A model generated the notes under the pieces. It was not told where the DNA came from and made no database searches. It saw only the letters and a list, made by a program, of their open reading frames with translations. Of a stretch of DNA of 64,000 bases, positions 54,241 through 64,000 are shown piece by piece. The first letter of the stretch is position 1. Every line of letters starts with the position of its first letter. A program made the translations under genes and the position numbers. Source of the DNA: Chrysaora quinquecirrha (Eukaryota > Cnidaria > Scyphozoa > Semaeostomeae > Pelagiidae); assembly GCA_014526335.1 (NCBI GenBank), contig JACTAT010000060.1, forward strand, positions 1,098,319-1,162,318. Direction: 5' to 3'.

Positions 54241-54700
54241 TGATAACCTGCTTACTTGAAAATATATTAAATGAAATGTTACTTGCTTTATATAGTAATA
54301 TACTTGTGTGCTATTTACACTGGATCAGCCTTAATAGATTTGATAGCTTTAAGTTACGTCATAGCAAGTATCCATCACGATCTTAGTTCGATTTATTCAA
54401 AGTGAAGAAAAACAAACTACAAGATGAGATTGTCACGTGCAAACATACCTATAAAAGTTGTAGAGTTGCTTTAATGAACCACTGGGATCTTCTTGGAACT
54501 TGTAATTGACAGGAAATCTACGATATCAGTTGTGAATTTTTTATAGAAAATGTAAATAATAAGTCCATAAAAAATAAGAACAAACCCCTAGCATCGAGGA
54601 AATTGCTGACTCGCCAAATTGGCTATTTGTCGTCCTCAGTCACTTATGATTGGCAAGAAAAGGCAACAATGGATATCCCCAGCTAGGCTGTTTTACTGAT

Positions 54701-55071
54701 ATGGATTCATTATGTTTAAAGATCATTATTTTAACGTTTATTTTTTCTTCTACATGCTGTGGACTCTTAACAAAATTAATGAAAGAACTGGAACAACGAT
54801 GGAGCTTTCAACTCCTCGTCATCATCGGTGAGCAAAATAATCTTTTTGTGGTTATTTATCTTTTTATTTAGTGACTAAATACCCCAAAGCTCGCGAACAC
54901 AGAGAGAAATGGGGAATGACTCTCTCTGCTTTCTTAAGAAAGAGTCGATCACACGATTCGTCCATATCTAGGATAAAAATGTTGCTTGTTAAGTTTTTCG
55001 AACACGAGGAGGCCTTAAGAAAAATTCGAATGACTATTCACGGACTTCTTTGTTCTCTTAAAGGAGGGTGA
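54701..55071 (+). CDS. Candidate small secreted protein gene (2 exons, unproven)
   Basis: Exon 54701-54827 begins ATG and encodes a signal-peptide-like start (MDSLCLKIIILTFIFSSTCC) followed by KLMKELEQRWSFQLLVII. A GTGAGC donor follows, then a 44-base pyrimidine-rich intron ending TTTTTATTTAG. Exon 54872-55071 continues in phase with TKYPKAREHREKWGMTLSAF and KMLLVKFFEHEEALRKIRM to a TGA. The joined product is 108 residues, basic and helix-prone, with no known family recognised. For: phase agreement, signal peptide, clean splice sites. Against: 44 bases is at or below the usual animal minimum for introns, and no promoter or homologue is known. The upstream array resembles the end of exon 1 plus donor. 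Confidence 0.3.
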
Positions 55072-56570
55072 CAGCAATCTGTGGTTCGAAAATTAACTTT
55101 TCTCTCATACCCAAAGGAGGGAGACAGTAGGCTGGGGTACTGAACATGAACCTTCTCTTCCTCACCAAAGTCTGGAAAAGCTAGCCACGCTAAAACCCTG
55201 TATATGAGATACTTAACAATGATTGCTTAATTGTGAAAAAATCAGTAAGAATCAGTTGATATACCTGAGATATAGTGGAGCTATCCTTTTCTAGAACTTA
55301 CGAGTTCGTCCCTGATGATCTACAAGAAAGATGCAAGAAATGAATCTTTATGAAGCTTTAAGAAAATGCAACTCAAATGCCTCAAGATTGACTTATTGCC
55401 TTAAAACGCAAAAAAGGAACACATATGAAGCTTCTAAGAAGATCCTTAATGGCTCAATTTAAGTTGATTATACAATGTTTTCGACTGCAGAAAACTATTA
55501 TCATTTCTTTCCTTTCATGTTCTGTGAAATTTGGCATAACATTAAGAAACAAATGGAACGAATGGAAAGCTTGCCGCTTTGCTAATATCTGGTGAGTCGT
55601 TTTATTTTTATTTTTACATTCGAATAGAGAACATCGATCGAAATGCCTGGTAGCCTCATGATGCGAGAAATACAAATACTTTATATTACATAAGATGTTA
55701 TTATTCGCTAAAAAGAATTCGGAAATTTTTCAAGAAATTTGGAGTACATAAAACAGAAACGAACATAACAACCAAGGAAAATGCCAGCTTGAAAGAAAGA
55801 CTTCGAGTTCAGCATGGCCAAGTCTAACTGTTTCGTTATATCACCAGGCTTTCTAACGGCGAAAGTTTACTAACCACATATAACGGGAAGAAAGCCTAGT
55901 GTGACAGCAACTAACATTGCCTAATGTTTACAGAAATTCGTTTCTCATGAATTAATGAGTAAAAGATATGACAACAAGGTATAACAATGATATAACAACT
56001 CACCTGTCTCCGTGTTTCAATTTCTTTGATATTTAAGTGGTTGATCTAAAAAGAAACATGAAATTAATTAGAAAATAGTGAATTTTGTGAAATAGAAGTT
56101 AAGCTTTTTTGAATAGGATTGGTGGTGAGGTGGCTGGAGCTTGGTTGTGGGTGGTTTGAGGTCGTGTGGTTTGTTGGTGGGTTGGTTGGTTGGTTTGTGG
56201 AGGTTGTGTGGTTGTTGGGTGTTTTGAGGAGGTGGTTTGAGGCTAGACAATCTATTCAAGTCAGCTTAACTATATTTTACAACAAAATCGTGCGGAAAAA
56301 ACAGCAACGTGACCATTTCATTAAAAGAAAGCATTTCTCAGTCGTTTGGTTTATGAACTTACGGATTTGCAATAGGAAAACATTGACCTTTTTCGTAGAA
56401 AAAGATAGCGGTTCCATCTCAAATCATTTTCACTGAAAACTTTTTCGAGTTACAATGTGCGAGCATTAAGCTTTTCGACATCTAATAATTTTTCGGCAGT
56501 TTCATGTCAAGACCAAGTGGGTAGAGGAATAGTTTACAAAAATAAGAGGAAATCTACTGTTCAAACTAAG
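55072..56570. other. No recognised gene
   Basis: Short repeat AAAGGAGGGTGACAG / AAAGGAGGGAGACAG at 55060 and 55121. A GTTGG/GGTTTG-rich stretch at 56118-56245 is low-complexity and yields artefact frames on both strands. A further donor-like ATCTGGTGAGTCG lies at 55587 after AAATGGAACGAATGGAAAGC. Confidence 0.5.
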
Positions 56571-56574
56571 ACTT

Positions 56575-56965
56575 CAGCTGAGATTCGAACCGTGAACCTC
56601 TAAGTTCGAGTGCCATTTGCCTTATCCGCTACGCCAAACATCTGACAATTTCAGATGACAATTTATTGCTTGTCACTAGAAACAAAACACTTGTTTAGAA
56701 ATAAATTGAAATTGTTCTGAAATGAATCAATGCTGTATTCCGAGGTTCGAACCCAAGGTCTTATAGTTCACGTTCGACCCAACTATTTAACTGAACCAAG
56801 CTTCCAGCGGCATACATCGACGTTTTATAGATAATCTCGAGAAATATAATCCTACACTGAAGTGAGCTAAAGATTTTAAAAACAAATCCGAGTTGAGACT
56901 CGAACCTGGAACCTTCTATTTCGCATGTCAAGTTCTAATCCGATACACCAATGAGGTCAATGAAC
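56575..56965 (-). other. Three tRNA-like modules in tandem, minus strand
   Basis: Read on the minus strand, each has an internal box-A-like and box-B-like element: 56640-56575 (GGCGTAGCGGATAAGGC, then CGGTTCGAATCTC), 56820-56740 (GCTTGGTTCAGTTAAATAG, then GGGTTCGAACCTCGG) and 56960-56890 (TTGGTGTATCGGATTAGAAC, then CAGGTTCGAGTCTCAACTC). Spacing is about 150 bases. Anticodon stems pair poorly by eye and acceptor ends are unclear, so functional tRNA genes are not claimed; they may be decayed tRNAs or SINE heads. Confidence 0.45.
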
Positions 56966-58990
56966 AAGCCAACAAAAGTTAGAGCTTTCTGGTCAGAGCT
57001 CTCCTCCAAAGCGTCAGCAGCTACGTGTTTCTACCTTTCGTCTTCATGAAGTTTCATAGGACATGAGGTTCGATCGAATATCAGCTGAAGCATGGGTAAT
57101 AACTATCGTAATAAAACTATAACCCATTTTGATACGAAATGAATAGATTGTATAGTTTCTAATATATTATTAGCAGATGCTACTTGGCTTGTTTCTTTAT
57201 CGTAGGCAAACTGAATGAATCTGACATCATCATTTCATATAAAAGTAAGTATATCATGAATATATTTCATTCACTCTATGTTGCATATCAAAGTTGATCA
57301 AACGATAAACTTGCATCATCGAAAATTTGTAACTCTAGTTTTCTTGTACTTCGAAAAAATTGGCAAATTTAAAAGGATGGTTTCAAAGGTGATTATAATC
57401 ATCAAACATTTGGAATTTTCCAGAAACTCACCAACTTATTAAAGTTTCTTTCTTCAGATAATCTTGAGGCTTTTGAATTAGTTTGCAAAACTTCAAGAAG
57501 AAATCAAAACATTGAAATTAATAAATGAATGCCATCAAGCTACAACCCAAGCCATTAATTACATTACACTGCATTAAACTGTATGCACAAGATAAAAGAA
57601 TAAGGAATATCATATTTATTAAAAAAAGACTTTTAGTTTTGCCACGGTGTATAGTTTGATCAACTTATCTGCTATGATAGAAGCAAAACTTGTGAGCGAA
57701 CTGAATGCGTTTTGGTACCTGAGGCAAGATCACAACCTCACATAGTTAGCCTTATATAATGATGCAGACATTGCAGTTTTTATAGCTTGCAGCAAAGGAT
57801 CTCTCTTCGTTACCTGCGATTTTTGATATTTTGTGTTTACAAATTCAGAAAAGCCCCTTATCAGAAAAGTTTAAGATGGGTCTCTAAGTCTAGTTTATGG
57901 CAGACAACAAAGATTTAAACAAATGAAACTACTTAAGCTTACCGCGTGCTATGAAACTTGTTTTATGGTGCTTTTCTGTCTCTAAAAAATAAAAGAAGGA
58001 TGGTAATTATTATTGAGACAAAACAAAATACAAACGAATACTAAATTAATACCTATTGTAATGTTACAGCATTACGATTGTTTGGATACAAAAGCAACAA
58101 GTTAACTGATTGTTTCACAAGGTATCATGAGACGGAAAACTTGTGGTATCGCATGCACGACTTTATTGAAATATTTTAATATACCACAACCATTCAGGAA
58201 GAAAATCGACTCTCTCTGAAGAAATGATCAACATTGACTTTCCAATTTGCAAAGTTTTAAGCATTTTTAGAAGTTTTTCATTCAATAAATAGGTATGCCA
58301 CGTGAAACTCAAACCATCACCATCGGAGCTTATATATTATCAATATCAGTTTTGTCCCACGCCTGAAATTTTGGACCGTAAAAATTTGAGCTTTGGAAAG
58401 ATATTCTCAACTCTAATTTTGCCCTTTTATTTATCAAGGCTGAACTGGAGAAGAGAAGACAATCATTAAAGTTCAAGACGGGGATAAAGGCAGCAATTCA
58501 AGATGAAAGAAGAAGCAAAACGAACTTTAGATAATTATAAATTATTTTGAGATGGCGTTTGAATTTCCTTATCATATGCAGTGTTGTGCAGATGGATAAC
58601 AATATGATAGATCCCTCCACTTTACGATCAAACCAAAGAAATAAATAAGAGCAGAACCATATTTATCATCGCCGATGACTGGAGACGGAGCTTTTCTCAA
58701 AATGTTGCTCTGATAAGTATCAAAATTTTGTCCTGATAAACGGAGATTATCCTGCCAATACTGTCCCTCAATTACATTAATTTAGCCTTTCACGAACCTT
58801 TAAACCCATAAACAACTTTAAGGCATAGGAATATCCTATCCTATCGCCTCCTACTGTAGACCCCGTGTCCGATTCTATCGTGTTCAATATCTGTCTGCAA
58901 AGCCTAAGTCGCGTAGACCGAGAAAAAGGCCCACTGCACAACATTGCATTTTATTTTGATATTTGTTGACTAAGTAGTTAGTTTTTTCTT
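56966..58990. other. No recognised gene; one exon-like stretch
   Basis: AT-rich. At 58438-58533, after TTTATCAAG, a frame reads AELEKRRQSLKFKTGIKA then AIQDERRSKTNFR and stops; it looks like a charged terminal exon but has no partner exon identified. Otherwise nothing is seen. Confidence 0.4.
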
Positions 58991-58991
58991 G

Positions 58992-59130
58992 TAAGGTGAA
59001 TACTCAATCATCTAACAATTACTCAAGGCGAAAACTGCAGGTTTAACTTATAAAGACCGGTATTTATAAGTTAGACTTGCCAGATTTTTCAGAGTTTGGA
59101 TAGCTGTTGAATGATTGAGTGTTTACCCTT
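58992..59130. mobile_element. Small MITE next to a second one
   Basis: AAGGTGAATACTCAATCAT on the left and ATGATTGAGTGTTTACCCTT on the right are inverted, with a central palindrome TAACTTATAAAGACC / GGTATTTATAAGTTA. Confidence 0.75.
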
Positions 59131-59270
59131 AGGCCTATATTAGTTGTATATTTTTGTAAGGGTCTTTATTTCTTTTCTGGACTACTTTGAAACTTCTGAC
59201 TTAGATTTTTCAACTTAGTCCGGACCAAAGTACAAGACCCTTACAAAAATATACAACTAAAATTGCCTAA
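59129..59270. mobile_element. Small MITE, 142 bp
   Basis: TTAGGCCTATATTAGTTGTA and TATTTTTGTAAGGGTCTT are matched by inverted AAGACCCTTACAAAAATA and TACAACTAAAATTGCCTAA. It abuts the preceding element with a shared two-base edge, so one probably landed at the end of the other. Confidence 0.8.
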
Positions 59271-59299
59271 GTTAGACTTTATTTTGTAAGTAGAGTAAT

Positions 59300-59860
59300 G
59301 CTTTGAGATGAATTAGAAAAGATTGCACCAAAAACCATATTTCTCATTTCCCAAACCCTGTTCGGAAAGGCAGCAGCAGCAACGCGCAATGCGCATGCGC
59401 AACGGTGCATGAAAACGAGGTCAATATCGGGGGCCAAACAGATTGAAAACGAGGCTAAAGACGGGGGGATGCGTGGAAACGAGGCTAAAGACGGGGGGTT
59501 AACGCGAAAAACGCAAAATTAGGTCAAAATGGGCTACGGCTGCGGCTCCTAGCCCTAGCGGCCAAATGGGCAAAATACTGCACTCTGATTGGTTACTTCC
59601 ATTGTTAAACAATGGATCTTCGACCACACCCAATTTCCGGGCAATTAAGCCGCGACCAAAATTTCGCGATTTCGCGAGCACTGAACACAATAGAAGACGG
59701 GGGTATTTTAGTCAAAAAATCGATGGAAAACGAGTCAAACAGAAAAAGTACAACATTTAAAAGGACGAAGAAACTGCTGAAAACGCTATTTAGACACAAC
59801 ATTTTATACTTTCCAGGTTCATTCAAAGCTACATTATCAGAATACACAAAAATAAATGAA
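59300..59860. other. CpG-containing block with short GAGG repeats
   Basis: GC content is visibly higher here (GCGCAATGCGCATGCGCAAC, GGCTACGGCTGCGGCTCC), with GAAACGAGGCTAAAGACGGG repeated twice and a CCAAT-type CTGATTGGTTA at 59584. It could be a promoter or a transposon edge; no gene start was recognised on either strand. Confidence 0.3.
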
Positions 59861-62800
59861 TAAAAATGATTTCAACAGAGAAAATCGTCGTGGAAAAGAG
59901 CCATTTTGGCCTAGGTCAAAGGGGAAAAAACCATAAAATTTCAAACTGCTCAAAAAAAACTGAAATCAATGAACTTATTCTAAAAATGAATTTCAAACTG
60001 CTAAAAATTACCAAAAACGCAATTTAGATAAAACCTTTTGTGCTTTCCTTGATCTTCAAGGTCTATATTTTCGGAATTTAGTTGAAAGAAATCAATGAAC
60101 ACGCTTTAAAGTGTAAAAATCAACCTTCAAAAGGGAAGACTTTTTGGCTATCATGGATGCTGAAAAAGGCATCGAATTCAAATTGCCAAAAGAATACCAA
60201 AAAAGCAATTTAGATAGAACTTTTAGTGCTTTCTATAATCTTCAGGGTTTATATTTTCAGAATTTAGTTGAAAGAAATCAATAAACGTATTACAAAATGC
60301 AAAAATCGACCTTGAAAAGGGAGCACATTTTGACTGTCATGGCGGCTGAAAAAGGCATCGAATTTCAAGCTACTAAAAAATTACGAAAAAGGCAATTAAG
60401 ATAGAACTTTTTGTGCTTACTATGATCTTCAGGGTCTATACTTTCAGAATTTAGTTGAAAGAAATCAATGAACTTATTCTAAAGTGCAAAAAATCTACCT
60501 TGAAATGGGAGCACTTTTTGGTCATCATGGCGGCTGAAAAGGGCCTCGAATTTCAAACTGCTAAAAAATTACCAAAAACGCAATTTAGATAGAACTTTTT
60601 GTGCTTTCTATGATCTTCAGGGTCTATACTTTCAGAATTTAGTTGAAAGAAATCAATGAACGCATTTAAAAGTGCAAAAATCGACCTTGAAAAGGGAGCA
60701 CATTTTGACTGTCATGGCGGCTGAAAAAGGCATCGAATTTCAAACTGACAAAACATTACCAAAAAGCAATTTAGATAGAACTTTTTGTGCTTTCTATGAT
60801 CTTCAGGGTCTATATTTTCAGAATTTAGTTGAAAGAAATCAATGAACTTATTTTAAAGTGCAAAAATCGACCTTGAAAAGGGAGCACTTTTTGACGGTCA
60901 TGGCGGCTGAAAAAGGCATCGAATTTCAAACTGCCAAAAAAATACCAAAAAGCAGTTTAGATAGAACTTTTGTGCTTTCTATGAACTTCAGGGTCTATAT
61001 TTTCAGAATTTAGTTGAAAGAAATCAATGAACGTATTACAAAGTGCAAAAATCGACCTTGAAAAGGGAGCACTTTTTGACGGTCATGGCGGCTGAAAAAG
61101 GCATCGAATTTCAAACTGCTAAAAAATTACCAAAAAGGCAATTTAGATAGAACTTTTTGTGCTTTCTATGAACTTCAGGGTTTATATTTTCAGAATTTAG
61201 TTGAAAGAAATGAATGAACGTATTACAAAGTGCAAAAATCGACCTTGAAAAGGGAGCACATTTTGACTGTCATGGCGGCTGAAAAAGGCATCGAATTTCA
61301 AACTGCTAAAAAATTACCAAAAACGCAATTTAGATAGAACTTTTTGTGCTTTCTATGATCTTCAGGGTCTATATTTTCAGAATTTAGTTGAAAGAAATCA
61401 ATGAACATATTTAAAGTGAAAAAATCGACCTTGAAAAGGGAGCACTTTTTGACGGTCATGGCGGCTGAAAAAGGCATCGAATTTCAAACTGCTAAAAAAT
61501 TACCAAAAAGGCAATTTAGATAGAACTTTTTGTGCTTTCTATGATCTTCAGGGTCTATATTTTCAGAATTTAGTTGAAAGAAATCAATGAACGTATTACA
61601 AAGTGCAAAAATCGACCTTGAAAAGGGAGCACATTTTGACTGTCATGGCGGCTGAAAAAGGCATCGAATTTCAAACTGCTAAAAAATTACCAAAAATGCA
61701 ATTTAGATAGAACTTTTTGTGCTTTCTATGATCTTCAGGGTCTATATTTTCAGAATTTAGTTGAAAGAAATCAATGAACATCTTTTAAACTGAAAAAATC
61801 GAACTTGAAAAGGGAGCACTTTTTGACTGTCATGGCGGCTGAAAAAGGCATCGAATTTCAAACTGCTAAAAAATTACCAAAAACGCAATTTAGATAGAAC
61901 TTTTTGTGCTTTCTATGATCTTCAGGGTTTATATTTTCAGAATTTAGTTCAAAGAAATCAATGAACATCTTTTAAACTGAAAAAATCGAACTTGAAAAGG
62001 GAGCACTTTTTGACTGTCATGGCGGCTGAAAAAGGCATCGAATTTCAAACTGCTAAAAAATTACCAAAAACGCAATTTAGATAGAACTTTTTGTGCTTTC
62101 TATGATCTTCAGGGTCTATATTTTCAGAATTTAGTTGAAAGAAATCAATGAACGTATTAGAAAGTGCAAAAATCGACCTTGAAAAGGGAGCACATTTTGA
62201 CTGTCATGGCGGCTGAAAAAGGCATCGAATTTCAAACTGCTAAAAAATTACCAAAAACGCAATTTAGATAGAACTTTTTGTGCTTTCCTTGATCTTCAGG
62301 GTTTATACTTTCAGAATTTAGTTGAAAGAAGTCAATGAACGTATTATAAAGTGCAAAAATCGACCTTGAAAAGGGAGCACATTTTGACTGTCATGGCGGC
62401 TGAAAAAGGCATCGAATTTCAAACTGCTAAAAAATTACCAAAAACGCAATTTAGATAGAACTTTTTGTGCTTTCTATGATCTTCAGGGTCTATATTTTTT
62501 AGAATTTAGTTGAAAGAAATCAATTAACGTATTACAAAGTGCAAAAATCGACCTTGAAAAGGGAGCACATTCTGACTGTCATGGCGGCTGAAAAAGGCAT
62601 CGAATTTCAAACTGCTAAAAAATTACCAAAAAGGCAATTTAGATAGAACTTTTTGTGCTTTCTATGAACTTCAGGGTCTATATTTTCAGAATTTAGTTGA
62701 AAGAAATCAATGAACGTATTACAAAGTGCAAAAATCGACCTTGAAAAGGGAGCACATTTTGACTGTCATGGCGGCTGAAAAAGGCATCGAATTTCAAACT

Positions 62801-64000
62801 GCTAAAAAATTACCAAAAACGCAATTTAGATAGAACTTTTTGTGCTTACTATGATGTTCAGGGTCTATATTTTCAGAATTTAGTGGAAAGAAGTCAATAA
62901 ACATGTTTCAAAGCGAAAAAATCAACCTTGAAAAGGGAGCACTTTTTGACGGTCATGGCGGCTGAAAAAGGCATCGAATTTCAAACTGACAAAACATTAC
63001 CAAAAAAGCCATTTAGATAGAACTTTTTGTGCTTTCTATGATCTTCAGGGTCTACATTTTTAGAATTTAGTTGAAAGAAATCAATGAACGTATTACAAAG
63101 TGCAAAAATCGACCTTGAAAAGGGAGCACATTTTGACTGTCATGGCGGCTGAAAAAGGCATCGAATTTTAAACTGCTTAAAAATTACCAAAAATGCAATT
63201 TAGATAGAACTTTTTGTGCTTTCCTTGATCTTCAAGGTTTATTTTTTCAGAATTTAGTTGAAAGAAATCAATGAACGTATTACAAAGTGCAAAAATCGAC
63301 CTTGAAAAGGGAGCACATTTTGACTGTCATGGCGGCTGAAAAAGGCATCGAATTTCAAACTGCTAAAAAATTACCAAAAAGGCAATTTAGATAGAACTTT
63401 TTGTGCTTTCTATGAACTTCAGGGTCGATATTTTCAGAATTTAGTTGAAAGAAATCAATGAACGTATTACAAAGTGCAAAAATCGACCTTGAAAAGGGAG
63501 CACATTTTGACTGTCATGGCGGCTGAAAAAGGCATCGAATTTCAAACTGCTAAAAAATTACCAAAAACGCAATTTAGATAGAACTTTTTGTGCTTACTAT
63601 GATGTTCAGGGTCTATATTTTCAGAATTTAGTGGAAAGAAGTCAATAAACATGTTTCAAAGCGAAAAAATCAACCTTGAAAAGGGAGCACTTTTTGACGG
63701 TCATGGCGGCTGAAAAAGGCATCGAATTTCAAACTGACAAAACATTACCAAAAAGCAATTTAGATAGAACTTTTGTGCTTTCTATGATCTTCAGGGTCTA
63801 TATTTCCAGAATTTAGTTGAAAGAAATCAATGAACGTATTACAAAGTGCAAAAATCGACCTTGAAAAGGGAGCACATTTTGACTGTCATGGCGGCTGAAA
63901 AAGGCATCGAATTTTAAACTGCTTAAAAATTACCAAAAATGCAATTTAGATAGAACTTTTTGTGCTTTCCTTGATCTTCAAGGTTTATATTTTCAGAATT
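59860..64000. repeat. 187-bp satellite array, ~22 monomers, runs off the window
   Basis: Monomers share CATGGCGGCTGAAAAAGGCA, TCGAATTTCAAACTGCTAAA, TAGATAGAACTTTTTGTGCT, TTCTATGATCTTCAGGGTCT, TTAGTTGAAAGAAATCAATG and AAAATCGACCTTGAAAAGGG. Starts of CATGGCGGCTG: 60338, 60526, 60713, 60899, 61084, 61271, 61457 and on to 63887, a spacing of 185-188. The first two or three monomers (59870-60300) are diverged, which marks the array edge. Near the end, variant monomers recur at 748 bases (four units). Each monomer holds a ~21-codon frame starting at that ATG; there is no sign it is translated. Confidence 0.97.

Noticed and set aside
56118..56436. Trp/Val/Gly-rich frame (and a Pro/Asn-rich frame opposite)
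   Set aside because: Both come from a GGTTG-rich low-complexity stretch; no exon signals.
1..64000. CRISPR array, prophage, operon or bacterial defence system
   Set aside because: The window is eukaryotic with spliced genes; the regular arrays have no alternating repeat and unique spacer structure.

Overview
This is a eukaryotic, almost certainly animal, window: AT-rich, intron-rich (coding exons of 19-752 nt, introns from about 0.1 to 3.2 kb, GT-AG apart from one GC-AG) and full of short non-autonomous DNA transposons, tRNA-derived SINE-like pieces, microsatellites and tandem arrays. The encoded proteins (a multi-PDZ scaffold, an iron-regulatory-protein/cytosolic aconitase and an ER thioredoxin-like membrane protein) are metazoan in character. 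The exact phylum cannot be read from the sequence; a marine invertebrate, possibly a cnidarian, would fit. No bacterial operon, CRISPR array, rRNA or complete conventional tRNA gene was seen.

Layout, all three recognised genes on the + strand. (1) 1-14396: the 3' part of a multi-PDZ scaffold gene, 17 exons in the window. It has the second half of one PDZ domain, two complete PDZ domains with identical exon lengths, a long Ser/Gln/Tyr-rich linker and a C-terminal PDZ domain. Its introns hold (AACT)n and (TTAG)n blocks, a ~165-bp tandem array, several MITEs and a (TTGTA)n tract. (2) 15674-34884: a complete 21-exon gene for an ACO1/IRP1-type aconitase (895 residues after correcting for one missing base in exon 8). 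Its introns hold MITEs of at least seven families and two cases of exon-edge tandem duplication. (3) 36643-46572: an eight-exon gene for a ~241-residue type I ER membrane protein with signal peptide, CKPC thioredoxin site, cis-proline, one membrane span and a C-terminal KKDQ retrieval-like motif. Its fourth-last to last kilobases of intron include a 2.5-kb pyrimidine-rich array. (4) 46573-59860: no recognised gene. It contains tRNA-like SINE copies, a 1.3-kb AT-only tract, a ~172-bp array with repeated splice-donor-like ends, a candidate small secreted-protein gene (54701-55071) and three tRNA-like modules on the minus strand. (5) 59860-64000: a 187-bp satellite running off the window, with a four-monomer (748-bp) higher-order repeat near its end.

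The three genes have no evident joint function; the first is scaffolding, the second iron/citrate metabolism or RNA regulation, the third ER redox. The points most worth following are the frameshift in aconitase exon 8, two exon junctions where only the downstream one of two GT donors 4 nt apart keeps the frame, inverted tetranucleotide arrays around PDZ exons, the exon-edge duplications, the candidate small secreted gene and the higher-order satellite.
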